Shown piece after piece: positions 18,515 through 27,315 of a DNA stretch of 64,000 bases. The notes beneath the pieces are model-generated. The model saw nothing but the letters and a program-made list of their open reading frames with translations, did no database searches and was not told the origin of the DNA. Made by a program: the position numbers and the translations under genes. How positions within the stretch are numbered: the stretch's first letter is position 1; each line of letters starts with the position of its first letter. Origin of the DNA: Lachnospiraceae bacterium KH1T2 (lineage in GTDB: Bacteria > Bacillota > Clostridia > Lachnospirales > Lachnospiraceae); NCBI GenBank assembly GCA_900114405.1, contig FOSY01000002.1:186001-250000 (forward strand). Reading direction: 5' to 3'.

Positions 18515-18976
18515 ATGCCAAAAACTAAATTACAAGATGTTATTTTCACTATTTTTATGGCCTTCGTTATGGTCTATGCAATGATCTGTTACAATATTTC
18601 ACTTAGCATTGGCGGAATGTCAAATAAGGTTTTCCTTATGGCATTTGGAGAATTAAAGATCATGCTTCCGATAGCATTTATTCTTGAGTTCTTTATCGTA
18701 AGTAAATTATCGAAGTTTCTTGCATTCAGATTTATTGATCCTTCAAAAGAAAGGCCTATTGTCATAATCCTTTCAATTTCATCTATGATTGTTTGCCTTA
18801 TGTGCCCGATGATGAGTTTTATAGCAACACTTCTTTTTAAGAATCCTGGTTCCGAAATCATTGCAGTATGGCTTCAGACGACAGTTATGAATTTCCCAAT
18901 GGCATTCTTCTTACAAATCTTCTTTGTCGGACCATTTGTACGTAATGTCTTTGGATTATTTGTAAAAAACAAGTGA
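18515..18976 (+). CDS. DUF2798 family membrane protein
   Basis: This 153-residue protein has four predicted membrane helices arranged as two similar halves, the layout of DUF2798 (FTIFMAFVMVYAMICYN in the first half, LQTTVMNFPMAFFLQ in the second). Function is unknown. The start at 18515 has AGGGAG 7 nt upstream; a longer frame from 18410 would translate the structured leader and is rejected. It is followed by a strong terminator, so it is transcribed alone. Confidence 0.8.
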   Translation: MPKTKLQDVIFTIFMAFVMVYAMICYNISLSIGGMSNKVFLMAFGELKIMLPIAFILEFFIVSKLSKFLAFRFIDPSKERPIVIILSISSMIVCLMCPMMSFIATLLFKNPGSEIIAVWLQTTVMNFPMAFFLQIFFVGPFVRNVFGLFVKNK

Positions 18977-19028
18977 TTTAATCAGTCTGAAATCCAGTAA
19001 TCAATACTCGCAAGCTTGTATTGACTAA

Positions 19029-19067
19029 GGTCATCAGCTCACCAATGTGGGCTTGATGATCTTTTTT
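19029..19067 (+). terminator. Intrinsic terminator after the DUF2798 gene
   Basis: A hairpin of about 14 pairs, GGTCATCAGCTCAC against GTGGGCTTGATGATC (one bulge, CAAT loop), is followed by TTTTTT at 19062-19067. Confidence 0.9.
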
Positions 19068-19072
19068 ATTTC

Positions 19073-19101
19073 TTTACAACTTTTTACAATTGTGATAAAG
19101 T
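19073..19101 (+). promoter_or_regulatory. Promoter of the zinc-ribbon membrane protein gene
   Basis: TTTACA (19073-19078) and TAAAGT (19096-19101) are 17 bp apart. The leader contains the inverted repeat CCTGATA/TATCAGG (19131-19137/19148-19154), whose 3' arm overlaps the AGGA ribosome site. Confidence 0.5.
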
Positions 19102-19171
19102 TAACATTGGCTTTTTTGTGTGGGAAACAGCCTGATAATATCAATACTATCAGGAAAGTGTGAAAAGAAGA

Positions 19172-20107
19172 ATGGAAAACTTAAAGGATTTTTTAGAAAA
19201 AGTATCTACAGAAACAGGACTTCGTTACGATCCTACCAAGAATAACTTGTTTGGAAGATTTAACAATTATCATATTGTTGTTGATAGTTTCAACAATGAA
19301 TTTAATATCTACACATCTATTAGAAAAAATGGTTCCATACCAAATCTAAATGAGCTTAAAGATGCAGCAGCTCTGGTCAGCGGCATTACAGATGTTAAAT
19401 TAGAAAATAATCGTTTTGTTTTTACTGCTTCTGCTGATTCTTCAGAAATTCTAATTAAGGAAATCACCGACATAACAAATTTACTTAGCGATGCAGGTTA
19501 TTATAACGCTTGCGTTAAATGCGGTGGTAGAGAATTTAGTCTTTCGTACTTACGCCCAGCAAGCAACACTATACATCTTTGCACAAATTGCTATAACACT
19601 GTAAAGGGAGTCTCCAATCTATCTGATGAAAACAAAATACACGAAAATGTTTTAGCAGGTATAATTGGTGCTTTGATCGGTTCAATCATCGGTGCAGTAG
19701 TGATTATTCTCATTGGTCGAATGGGCTATATAGCTTCGATTGGCGGTGCTTTAATGGCTTACTGCTCTGTCACTGGTTATGAAAAGCTTGCCAAAAAGTT
19801 AAGTCTCAAAGGTATTTTCATCTGTATAGTCATAATGTTTATCACAGTATTCTATGCCAACAGTATAGAGTGGGCACTTGAATTTTGTGATTCATTTAAT
19901 GAATACTACAGCAATGAAGGTAAAGCCAGCTTTATAGCAGTTCTCTTTAACTTAAAAGAACTTATAGCAGAATTCGGTCTTGGTCTTGAATACATTAAAG
20001 ATATGCTTCTGCTTTACATGTTTACAATTTTGGGCGCATTTTCAACAATACGTAAAGGCTACCAAAAAAGCAAGATGCAGCAGTCATCAGAGTCATCATT
20101 CTGCTAA
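19172..20107 (+). CDS. Zinc-ribbon multi-pass membrane protein of unknown function
   Basis: I do not recognise a named family. The protein has about 311 residues: a soluble N-terminal domain (1-110), a CxxC...CxxC zinc ribbon (CVKCGG and CTNCYN, about 114-142), then four hydrophobic helices (IIGALIGSIIGAVVIILIG; ASIGGALMAYCSV; GIFICIVIMFITVFY; and one near residue 290). It resembles uncharacterised Lachnospiraceae proteins with zinc ribbon plus membrane helices. The start is uncertain: ATG 19172 gives a natural N-terminus but a 13-nt spacer from AGGAAAG; a GTG at 19160 is the alternative. It ends at a bidirectional terminator. Confidence 0.7.
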   Translation: MENLKDFLEKVSTETGLRYDPTKNNLFGRFNNYHIVVDSFNNEFNIYTSIRKNGSIPNLNELKDAAALVSGITDVKLENNRFVFTASADSSEILIKEITDITNLLSDAGYYNACVKCGGREFSLSYLRPASNTIHLCTNCYNTVKGVSNLSDENKIHENVLAGIIGALIGSIIGAVVIILIGRMGYIASIGGALMAYCSVTGYEKLAKKLSLKGIFICIVIMFITVFYANSIEWALEFCDSFNEYYSNEGKASFIAVLFNLKELIAEFGLGLEYIKDMLLLYMFTILGAFSTIRKGYQKSKMQQSSESSFC

Positions 20108-20151
20108 AAAAAGCCGAACTTTGAGATAATCTCAAAAAGTTCGGCTTTTTT
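20106..20151. terminator. Bidirectional intrinsic terminator
   Basis: AAAAAAGCCGAACTT pairs with AGTTCGGCTTTTTT, extended by TGAGA/TCTCA around a short loop. U-tracts are present on both strands, so it ends the zinc-ribbon gene (plus) and the hemerythrin gene (minus), which converge here. Confidence 0.9.
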
Positions 20152-20995
20152 ACATATTTCTGGAAATTTCAAGAGCAAGTGCCTCATATTTTTCTTCTGG
20201 CAAGATTTCGAAATCTGTGCTATTGCACCAAACCTTACCATAAGCATCCGTATCCTTAAATTTGGGGATTAAATGCACCGCAACCTGATTATCAACATCT
20301 GTAGCATATATTAACTGTATATCATCAGGTGTAAATGTTTTTGCAATCGCTTCGATAGCTCTTGTTACATCATGCATAAATGTATTTTTTTCCAATGTAT
20401 TAAGTTTTGAGTAACCACTTCTGCTTTCTCGAGTTGTTACAACTGAATGTCCTCTGATTGTTTGATCCTTATATAAGTAAAATAATGTCATATCAAATTC
20501 TTTGATTATTGTACCAAATTTCTCATCAAGACTCTTTCGTGCTTCCTTTCTTTTATCTTCCATATGCTTAAAAAGTTTAATATATCTTCTATAAGCTCTT
20601 CCAAATTCTTTATCCGCAACACTTACATGCGTCCATATAATATCTAATATCATTGAACGCATTGCGATAAGTGCCATCTTAGAGTTTTCATTCTTTTGCA
20701 CGTTCTTGTTAGAAAAAAGGTTGTCTATAAGTTCTTTATGCTGCTTTTTATGTTCAGCCCTTTTCTGGTATTTACACTCATCCATCAGCTTTTCTTCAGT
20801 ATAAAAATGGTATCCTGCAAATTCCTTTAGTTCAACCATAATTTTCACAAGCTCAATCTGGTTATCACTTGCAGTATGATTTTCTATCAAAAAATTAAGT
20901 CTTTCACCTATCTCAAAGAGCTTTTTATGCTGTTCATCAATCTCCGGAATTCCAAGTTCCAAAGAAGAATCCCATGCAAAGCTTACATTAGCCAT
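20150..20995 (-). CDS. Bacteriohemerythrin fused to a degenerate HIT-like domain
   Basis: Residues 1-135 are a hemerythrin four-helix bundle with all seven di-iron ligands at the expected spacing: H23, H63, E67, H82, H86, H123, D128. This module binds O2 reversibly and serves as an oxygen sensor or carrier in anaerobes. Residues about 165-260 resemble a HIT (histidine triad) fold: FYLYKDQTIRGHSVVTTRE, then QVAVHLIPK in place of HxHxHLIPK. Only the third triad His (H241) remains; the nucleophile position is A239 and the first is Q237, so hydrolase or transferase activity is unlikely. No signal peptide. It is monocistronic. The hemerythrin call is firm, the HIT call is by-eye homology. Confidence 0.85.
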   Translation of the reverse strand: MANVSFAWDSSLELGIPEIDEQHKKLFEIGERLNFLIENHTASDNQIELVKIMVELKEFAGYHFYTEEKLMDECKYQKRAEHKKQHKELIDNLFSNKNVQKNENSKMALIAMRSMILDIIWTHVSVADKEFGRAYRRYIKLFKHMEDKRKEARKSLDEKFGTIIKEFDMTLFYLYKDQTIRGHSVVTTRESRSGYSKLNTLEKNTFMHDVTRAIEAIAKTFTPDDIQLIYATDVDNQVAVHLIPKFKDTDAYGKVWCNSTDFEILPEEKYEALALEISRNM

Positions 20996-21060
20996 TCATG
21001 TCCCCTTCATTCATTTAATTACATAAAATTTAATTACCCACTTTAATATATTATAACATT

Positions 21061-21091
21061 AAAAATCTCCGATACATGCAAGTATCGGAGA
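21061..21091 (-). terminator. Intrinsic terminator of the pilus-MATE operon
   Basis: A perfect 10-bp stem, TCTCCGATAC / GTATCGGAGA with a 6-nt loop (21066-21091), is followed by TTTTT on the minus strand. No other clear terminator lies between here and the pilus hairpin at 27182-27275. Confidence 0.85.
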
Positions 21092-21104
21092 AAATACATA
21101 AAAA

Positions 21105-22439
21105 TTATTTTTTTACTGTCAGTTTACGAACGCAATATATAAATGTTGGAACAATATAAAAACATGCGCTTACCCATGCTGTCTGATCTGCCCAACAAAT
21201 TGCATAATATCCATACATCGGCACAAAAACAAGACTTATGACGATTCTTGCGATCATCTCTGTTGCTCCCGAAAAAACTGCTCTTCCCGAAAAGCCCAAG
21301 CCCTGTGTAGACATTCTTAAAGAGTTAAGGATACCGAGTGTCCAATAGAAAAATCCCATACACTTTAAGTAAAGTGCAGCCGCCTGAAGTACTGCTGTGT
21401 TATCAGCATTCACCAGTAAAAGGCTCAAGTCCTTTCCAAAAAGTATAAGGACGATTCCAATTATAACACCATAACTTACAGAAACCGTCGTACCCTGAAT
21501 AACACCTTTTTTTAATCTATCAAATTTACCTGCTCCATAATTCTGGCTTACGAATGTCGATATCGCAGTTGCAAATGCATCGAAAGGACACATAGCAAAC
21601 TGCTTTATTTTCAATGCCGCAGTAAATGCTGAAACGGCGGTGGTACCGAGGCTATTATTTGCTGACTGCAATACCATACTTCCAATCGCAGTTATAGAAT
21701 ATTGAAGCCCCATAGGAACTCCCATAACAAATACCTGTCTTGCATAATATCCATCAAACTTCATATCTTCTTTTCTAGGGTGAAGCAAATCAAATTTGAT
21801 GATTATAAGTATCAAACATAATATACCGCTGACACCTTGTGAGATGATCGTAGCGATAGCCGCGCCTGCACATCCCCATTTTAGAACAATTATAAAAAAT
21901 AGATCCAAAATTATATTAAGAATCGCTGATAATGTTAAGAAAATAAATGGTGTTTTGCTATCTCCAACTGCTCTAAGAAGACCGGAAAGGAAGTTATAGA
22001 GCATTGTAAATGGTATACCTAGAAAAATTACCAGCAAATAACTATACGCGTCCGCAAATATTTCATCAGGAGTCTGTAATATCCTTAAAATTGCCGCCGT
22101 ACTTATACTGCAGCCAATAGTTAGGATCACTGCAAACAATACTGTAAGCATGCCTCCGTGAAATATACTCTTACGCATCCCTGCCATGTCTTGAGCTCCA
22201 AATTTTTGCGCAACCGGTATCGAAAATCCAATACACACGCCAATGCAAAAACCAAGAACCAAAAACTGAACACTGCTTGATGCACCAACACTTCCAAGTG
22301 CATTTGCACCAAGAATCTTACCAACAATGGCAGCATCTACAATATTATATAGCTGCTGAAAAATGTTACCTGCCAATAGCGGCAGCGAAAATTGAAGTAT
22401 CAGCTTTAATGGGCTGCCTTCTGTCATACTTTTTGTCAT
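21105..22439 (-). CDS. MATE family efflux transporter
   Basis: This 444-residue protein has about 12 predicted membrane helices and the MATE opening (TEGSPLKLILQFSLPLLAGNIFQQLYNIVDAAIVG). It would export small molecules, usually drugs or metabolites, driven by Na+ or H+; the substrate is not predictable. It follows the lectin-like protein gene by 24 bp with no terminator between them, so it is probably co-transcribed with the end of the pilus operon, an unusual companion. Confidence 0.93.
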   Translation of the reverse strand: MTKSMTEGSPLKLILQFSLPLLAGNIFQQLYNIVDAAIVGKILGANALGSVGASSSVQFLVLGFCIGVCIGFSIPVAQKFGAQDMAGMRKSIFHGGMLTVLFAVILTIGCSISTAAILRILQTPDEIFADAYSYLLVIFLGIPFTMLYNFLSGLLRAVGDSKTPFIFLTLSAILNIILDLFFIIVLKWGCAGAAIATIISQGVSGILCLILIIIKFDLLHPRKEDMKFDGYYARQVFVMGVPMGLQYSITAIGSMVLQSANNSLGTTAVSAFTAALKIKQFAMCPFDAFATAISTFVSQNYGAGKFDRLKKGVIQGTTVSVSYGVIIGIVLILFGKDLSLLLVNADNTAVLQAAALYLKCMGFFYWTLGILNSLRMSTQGLGFSGRAVFSGATEMIARIVISLVFVPMYGYYAICWADQTAWVSACFYIVPTFIYCVRKLTVKK

Positions 22440-22463
22440 AAATCAAAATCACTACCTTTTAAA

Positions 22464-23648
22464 TTACTTTTCTACCTCAACGATATATCCAAGCCTTCCA
22501 GCATAAGAAGGCGATGTTGAGAGAATTTTATCCGGAATATCGGACCAAACAAATGCATCCTTTGACGCATCATAATACATGCAAACATAGTTTTCTTCTA
22601 CATTATCTGTATTTTCACCTTTTCCGCTAAAGCTTGGTTCGCCATTCGCCCAAAAACTGCCATACACACCTGAATTTGAAATTACCTGCTCACTGGTATT
22701 TTCAAAATTATCAATCCAATGATACTCTTCTGTATCTGCTTTTCTTCCGGCACCAAGCCAGAAAATATAGTTTTGAAGATTTTGCTGCTTTATGAGTTTT
22801 GAGACATAATCAAACTCTTCCTTAGATGTTATCCTTGCAAGATAACGGTTTTCGCCATTTCCTTTTACCGCATCAAATGCGCCTGTCCACGAAATATCAC
22901 CTATAACAAATTCATACGAATGAATCTCATCATCATCGGCATCGAAAGTTTCATGCTCATCGTCTTCATCATCTTCCTCATCATCTTCTGTGTCTTCACC
23001 GCTTTCATCGTCTGGAGTAAGATTTTCTTTTGACAATTCGCTTGGGGTAACTTCACCCTTTTTTAACATAGCAGTAAGCTCTTTATATGAATATGTACCG
23101 TCAATCTTAGAAATTACTTTTGAAATCTCTCCGTCTACCTCATCCTGTGATTCGACAAGTTCTTTCCATTCCATATCCTCTATATGATAAAACTTTTCAT
23201 CACTAAAAAGCTTATTGCCTCTTTCATAGAAATACATAGAATTAGCGTCTATCGCCATATCTGAGAGCATTCCATCATGCCATGTATAAATTCTGCTCTT
23301 ATCGCCAAGCATCACGATTTCAGGAACATCGTCATCATCTACATATATAACAGCATAGTTATCAAAATTATCTGAATCTGTTTTCTTCAGCAGACCTCTA
23401 TAATCTTTGATCCACTGCTCTTCCGGAACCTCTTCCTCTTCAGTTTCGGTAGATTCTACTGTTTCAGCAACATTTTCACTGACCTGATCCTCGGATACAC
23501 TTTCAAGCTCTGCACTTGACTCACTTGAAGGTTCAGCTGCATTATCATATTTTATCATCAAAGACGCGCAGAAAAAGGCGACAATGACCAAAATGATGGC
23601 ACCTCCAAATTTAATAATATCACTTACTTTCGAATTGTTTTTTTCCAT
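22464..23648 (-). CDS. Membrane-anchored extracellular protein with C-terminal C-type-lectin-like domain
   Basis: The 394-residue protein has one N-terminal membrane segment (about 13-31), an acidic Ser/Glu linker, a middle region (about 80-195; YVDDDDVPEIVMLG) like the repeat-type domains of Clostridia surface proteins, a strongly acidic stretch near 210-235, and a C-terminal CTL-like fold (about 245-394) with SWTGAFDAV, FWLGAGRK, FWANGEPSF and FVWSDIPD. CTL-like domains bind glycans or proteins and occur in adhesins. Having no sorting signal, it should stay tethered by its N-terminus. Its place behind the second sortase gene suggests a pilus-associated surface role. Confidence 0.72.
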   Translation of the reverse strand: MEKNNSKVSDIIKFGGAIILVIVAFFCASLMIKYDNAAEPSSESSAELESVSEDQVSENVAETVESTETEEEEVPEEQWIKDYRGLLKKTDSDNFDNYAVIYVDDDDVPEIVMLGDKSRIYTWHDGMLSDMAIDANSMYFYERGNKLFSDEKFYHIEDMEWKELVESQDEVDGEISKVISKIDGTYSYKELTAMLKKGEVTPSELSKENLTPDDESGEDTEDDEEDDEDDEHETFDADDDEIHSYEFVIGDISWTGAFDAVKGNGENRYLARITSKEEFDYVSKLIKQQNLQNYIFWLGAGRKADTEEYHWIDNFENTSEQVISNSGVYGSFWANGEPSFSGKGENTDNVEENYVCMYYDASKDAFVWSDIPDKILSTSPSYAGRLGYIVEVEK

Positions 23649-23664
23649 AAATTTCCTCTTAACC

Positions 23665-24420
23665 TTACTCTATTTCATTGATCTTTCCATGAACGAAAAA
23701 TCTGTATTGCGTCCCCGCCGGTCCTGAACATGTCGCCAAAGTAATGATCCTATCATCTTTACTTACTTCGACGCCTGTGTTTTCTACTGATTTTCGCAGT
23801 GCATCATTTATATATGCTTCTTTTTGCTCATCAGTCGTCGGAATAGTAAATGCATCACTTGTTTCATGTCCAACATAATATGAAAAAATCTCACATTCAT
23901 ATACTGTATCATCAGCCATGATCACATAAAAATATGGATTATTTTTCCTTAAATCTTCTTCCTGATACAGTTTTTTCAAAGATCCAAACATCGAACCGTC
24001 TCTCATATTATGACCATAAATAAGACTGTTAAAATCTGAAAAATCCGGTGCATTTGCATGGTCTAAATAGATTGCTCCGCTTTTATTTGTATTACGATAA
24101 AATGTATGTGTAAGGTAATACTCATTATCCTCTGTTTGAACTATTGGATAACTTATGTTTAAGACCGGGTAATATATCCAGCCCTTTATATCAGGATTGA
24201 TCTTTGAAAGCGCACCAAAATCAACATCCAATGATATTTCAGTAGCAGAAACAGTGTCGGAGCCATCGGTTCCGACACTGTCAACATAATCACTATTTAA
24301 CTTTGAATACTCTGCTGCAGCATCCTTATATGCTTTAAGCAGAATATAGAGCTTAAAGCCTGCTGTCACAAAAACAACTGCTGCAATCAATGTAATTACT
24401 AATGATATCTTCTTTTTCAT
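23665..24420 (-). CDS. srtB: Class B sortase (downstream copy)
   Basis: This 251-residue membrane transpeptidase has an N-terminal anchor (about 8-28) and the class B catalytic residues: H137 in IYGHN, C231 in TLATC and R240 in TQYRFF. Class B-type enzymes polymerise FctA-type pilins in streptococcal FCT loci (family knowledge). It sits between the minor pilin and the lectin-like protein genes. It shares overall layout with the second sortase at 25214-25978 but differs widely in sequence, so the two likely act on different substrates. Confidence 0.92.
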   Translation of the reverse strand: MKKKISLVITLIAAVVFVTAGFKLYILLKAYKDAAAEYSKLNSDYVDSVGTDGSDTVSATEISLDVDFGALSKINPDIKGWIYYPVLNISYPIVQTEDNEYYLTHTFYRNTNKSGAIYLDHANAPDFSDFNSLIYGHNMRDGSMFGSLKKLYQEEDLRKNNPYFYVIMADDTVYECEIFSYYVGHETSDAFTIPTTDEQKEAYINDALRKSVENTGVEVSKDDRIITLATCSGPAGTQYRFFVHGKINEIE

Positions 24421-24435
24421 CTTATCTTCTGGCTA

Positions 24436-25197
24436 TTATCTTCTATATGCTTTAATTGAATAGGTTCCTGCGCCTACCATAACAACAGCAGATGTTATCA
24501 TAACTAAAAGATAAAACAATGGCTGGGCTGCATCACCGGTTCCCGGTCCTTTTCTTTCACCAAGTACTCCTGACTCAAGTGCTCCATCCGGAGCCATTCT
24601 CTCACCAAGCACACCACTATCTAAAGCACCGGCACCAAAAACTGAACCACCGGAACCGCCTGTAGACGTTGTAGTTGTTGTTTTCTTCGATGAACCTCCA
24701 CCAGAAGAACTCTTTCCTTCATATGAATTATTAAATGTGGCAGAGCCTTCCTTATAACTTGATCCACTCTGTGAAATATAAACCGAAGAAACTAAACCCT
24801 TACCATTATTCTTTACAGCTACTGTAATTGAATAGGTCTTTTTATCATAGGTCATCCTCGCGATTGGATTAGAAGGAATAACCTGTTCCAATTTATAAGT
24901 ATAAGTCCCTACAGTGTTATAATCAATAGCAATATTATACTTAGTGCTATTTGTCATCTTAAACTCATACGGATTAGTATTTCCCGGCATAGGATATGAA
25001 TTATCATTAGCCGTAAGCCTGTACGTAAAAGTCGGATCAACACTACTCGGAACTTTCTTCTTAGTAGTATATACCTGTGAAACAGGTATCGTAACTCTTG
25101 TTGCTGCATAAGTCGAAGCTGTCGGAATGATCATAACAGTTGCTGTTACAGCAGCACTTAATATGATTTTTTTAATAATTCTCGCAATTTCCTTCAT
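24436..25197 (-). CDS. Minor pilin / pilus anchor with FctA-type domain
   Basis: The protein has about 253 residues from ATG 25197, which follows GAGAGGGAT. A signal peptide (1-30, ending ASTYA) is followed by an FctA-like isopeptide-linkage domain (about 30-165; YKLEQVIPSN, YDKKTYSITVAVKNNGKG), a Ser/Gly/Thr-rich linker, two copies of SGVLGER, then a GPGTGD sorting-like motif, a hydrophobic helix and the basic tail KAYRR. It is probably a minor or basal pilus subunit covalently processed by a sortase. The frame upstream of 25197 overlaps the previous gene and is not used. Confidence 0.75.
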   Translation of the reverse strand: MKEIARIIKKIILSAAVTATVMIIPTASTYAATRVTIPVSQVYTTKKKVPSSVDPTFTYRLTANDNSYPMPGNTNPYEFKMTNSTKYNIAIDYNTVGTYTYKLEQVIPSNPIARMTYDKKTYSITVAVKNNGKGLVSSVYISQSGSSYKEGSATFNNSYEGKSSSGGGSSKKTTTTTSTGGSGGSVFGAGALDSGVLGERMAPDGALESGVLGERKGPGTGDAAQPLFYLLVMITSAVVMVGAGTYSIKAYRR

Positions 25198-25213
25198 ACT
25201 ATCCCTCTCACTC

Positions 25214-25978
25214 TTATTTTTTACTGAATGAATCCTCATAAGTTTCATCATTAATTCTAGCTATTATCACCATTCGACCATTGGTATATGAATAATCACA
25301 TGTCGATAGTAAAACAAGATGATCATCCTTATCTGCATTAATATCACGATAATATTTAGAATATGACTTGATATTTGAAAGAAACTCATTCCTTTTTTCT
25401 ACGGCTTCATAATTTCCATATATTGAATTATCGTACGCATCACATTCTATATATGAAAATATTTCAAGGCCATGATCTATGCCATCATAAAATAAATTTC
25501 CATATTTATGTGTATCAAAAAAATCACGTTCAGCAAATTTATCGATATTACCAAACATTTTATCTTGATCCATATGATGTCCGTAGATTATACTCTCGAA
25601 ATCACCAAAACTCGTATCATTACTATAATCAAGAAAAATAGCACCTGAAAGAGAATATTGTCCAAATACATCCGTATTGATATAATCATCATTTGACCTG
25701 CATTTCAAAAGCGGATAGTCAATATTTGTTCCATAAATCGTGATCCATCCAAACACATCAGGATTAATTTTCCTTAGTTCTTCAAAAGATAATCTGTCCT
25801 CAGTCGTCGGCTTATACTCTAAGTATCTCGAACTATCAGCTGCAGCATAAACCTGGCTTGAATCCCAGATGCCGTAGATTCCATAACCCACGACACCCAG
25901 GAATACAACCAGAGCTGTTAATGAAACAAGGCTGTCAAGAAAATGTACAATTGTTTGAAGATTAAACTTAAATTTCAT
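25214..25978 (-). CDS. srtB: Class B sortase (upstream copy)
   Basis: This 254-residue protein has an N-terminal membrane helix (about 16-37) and class B sortase residues H134 in IYGHH, C227 in LLSTC and R235 in GRMVIIA. It directly follows the major pilin gene (27 bp), so pilin polymerisation is the most likely job. It precedes the minor pilin gene by 16 bp. Confidence 0.92.
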   Translation of the reverse strand: MKFKFNLQTIVHFLDSLVSLTALVVFLGVVGYGIYGIWDSSQVYAAADSSRYLEYKPTTEDRLSFEELRKINPDVFGWITIYGTNIDYPLLKCRSNDDYINTDVFGQYSLSGAIFLDYSNDTSFGDFESIIYGHHMDQDKMFGNIDKFAERDFFDTHKYGNLFYDGIDHGLEIFSYIECDAYDNSIYGNYEAVEKRNEFLSNIKSYSKYYRDINADKDDHLVLLSTCDYSYTNGRMVIIARINDETYEDSFSKK

Positions 25979-26005
25979 TGTTCTAGCCTCGCTTCATAAA
26001 TAAGA

Positions 26006-27055
26006 TCAATGTCTTCTCTTGTAACCAAGGAGTGTAAATGCTGCGATTGCTGCTACACCTGCAAGAATCATTACGATAAATGGAGCATTATTCATTACAA
26101 CACCAGTTACTGTAATTTCTTTATTGTGTGTATTTGTGTAATCTGCAGCATTCTCATCATAAAGAACAAGTGCTTCTTTATTGAATACGCTAGAGATTAC
26201 ACTACCATCACCAGAACCTGTCTTCTGTCCGCCTTCTGTCAATGCGATAGATGGATCATATTCCGGATCTACAGTCTCTGTTACATCGTATGTAGAACCG
26301 ATTGCAACGCCTGTAACCTTGATATATTCACCATCAGCCAAGGTAAAGTTTTTATAATCATTTAATACAGTAGAACCATTCTTGCCATATTTTGTTACAA
26401 CATAGTTTTCAGAAACATTTGCTGAAACTGTAGGCTTATTAATAGAAAGCGAGAAGCTGAATTCCTTTGATCTGTCAGCATACTCACCAACAACATTCTT
26501 ACTTACTGTGAACTCACCATAATCAACATAAGCCTCTTCAAAGACAGGCTCAACCTTCTCACCATCTTCGTTATATACGAATACATGGTTTACTGAGATA
26601 GTATCGCCATCATTCTTTGCTGTAACTAAGATCTTATATTCGTGCGGATCATTCAGCTCATCAACAGTATTTGTACTGTCCGGTGTCTCGACAAGCTTAA
26701 ACTCGTATTCACCTGCATGAGTAATTCCAAGTTCACTTGGATTATCAAATGTAAACTCTACATCCGTTATAAAATCATTTGGTGTTGCTGATGGAGCAAC
26801 TGCATTTTCCGTACTAATATTCTTTCCTTGAATCTGAGGAATAACTGCAGATTCTTCACCCTCTACGCCTTCGATATTGTACGCATACTTAGCTGCAGGA
26901 TTTGTTGTATTTTTGTCCATATGTAAAATATTCTGGAACTTCAATACATTGGTTTCCGGAGCCGGTGTTGTGGTAGCTGCTCCAACACCCACATTCATTG
27001 ACATGATCATCGCACTGCTAAGAATCAATGCCGCAAATCTCTTATTCAATCTCAT
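26006..27055 (-). CDS. Major pilin, FctA/Spy0128-like
   Basis: The 349-residue precursor has a signal peptide (1-27, cut after GVGAA), a first FctA-like domain (about 38-170; YAYNIEG, GEYEFKLVETPD, YKILVTAKNDGD), a second Cna-B-like domain (about 172-310; FTVSKNVVGEYADRSKEF, VTETVDPEYD), and a C-terminal signal with TVTGV, a hydrophobic helix (about 322-343) and YKRRH. The TVTGV-x-NAPF layout resembles the QVPTGV signals used by class B pilin polymerases rather than LPXTG. Lys/Asn or Lys/Asp isopeptide bonds within the domains are expected. GAGAGGAT precedes the ATG. The large hairpin upstream may set its level apart from the adhesin. Confidence 0.85.
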   Translation of the reverse strand: MRLNKRFAALILSSAMIMSMNVGVGAATTTPAPETNVLKFQNILHMDKNTTNPAAKYAYNIEGVEGEESAVIPQIQGKNISTENAVAPSATPNDFITDVEFTFDNPSELGITHAGEYEFKLVETPDSTNTVDELNDPHEYKILVTAKNDGDTISVNHVFVYNEDGEKVEPVFEEAYVDYGEFTVSKNVVGEYADRSKEFSFSLSINKPTVSANVSENYVVTKYGKNGSTVLNDYKNFTLADGEYIKVTGVAIGSTYDVTETVDPEYDPSIALTEGGQKTGSGDGSVISSVFNKEALVLYDENAADYTNTHNKEITVTGVVMNNAPFIVMILAGVAAIAAFTLLGYKRRH

Positions 27056-27181
27056 TACATCCTCTCAATCTGGAGCCCCAATTGTCTCCCTCATAAAAGC
27101 AAAATCCACGCATATCATCATTTTTATTAAATCGATATGCAAACTACATGATCTATATCAAAACCGGTAAACCAAGTATTG

Positions 27182-27275
27182 CTGTTTTTAATTAGCTCGA
27201 CTTATTCTAATGATGTAAATCCTCTAATGGTGAGGGGTTGCATCATTAGAATTTAGTCGAGGTTATAAAAAACAG
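27182..27275. repeat. Large palindrome / RNA hairpin in the pilus operon
   Basis: Arms of about 34 nt (27182-27215 and 27241-27275) are inverted repeats: ATTCTAATGATG/CATCATTAGAAT and CTCGACT/AGTCGAG pair perfectly and CTGTTTTT/AAAAACAG closes the base. The centre holds CCTC/GAGG. It lies in the 260-bp gap between the signal peptidase and major pilin genes. As RNA it could stabilise or partly terminate the transcript. Confidence 0.8.
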
Positions 27276-27315
27276 TTATACTAACGCTCGATTCTAACGG
27301 TTTATGATATACTGC

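Noticed and set aside
27182..27275. Invertible promoter (phase-variation switch) at the pilus palindrome
   Set aside because: The centre between the arms is only 25 bp and holds no promoter; no recombinase gene is near.
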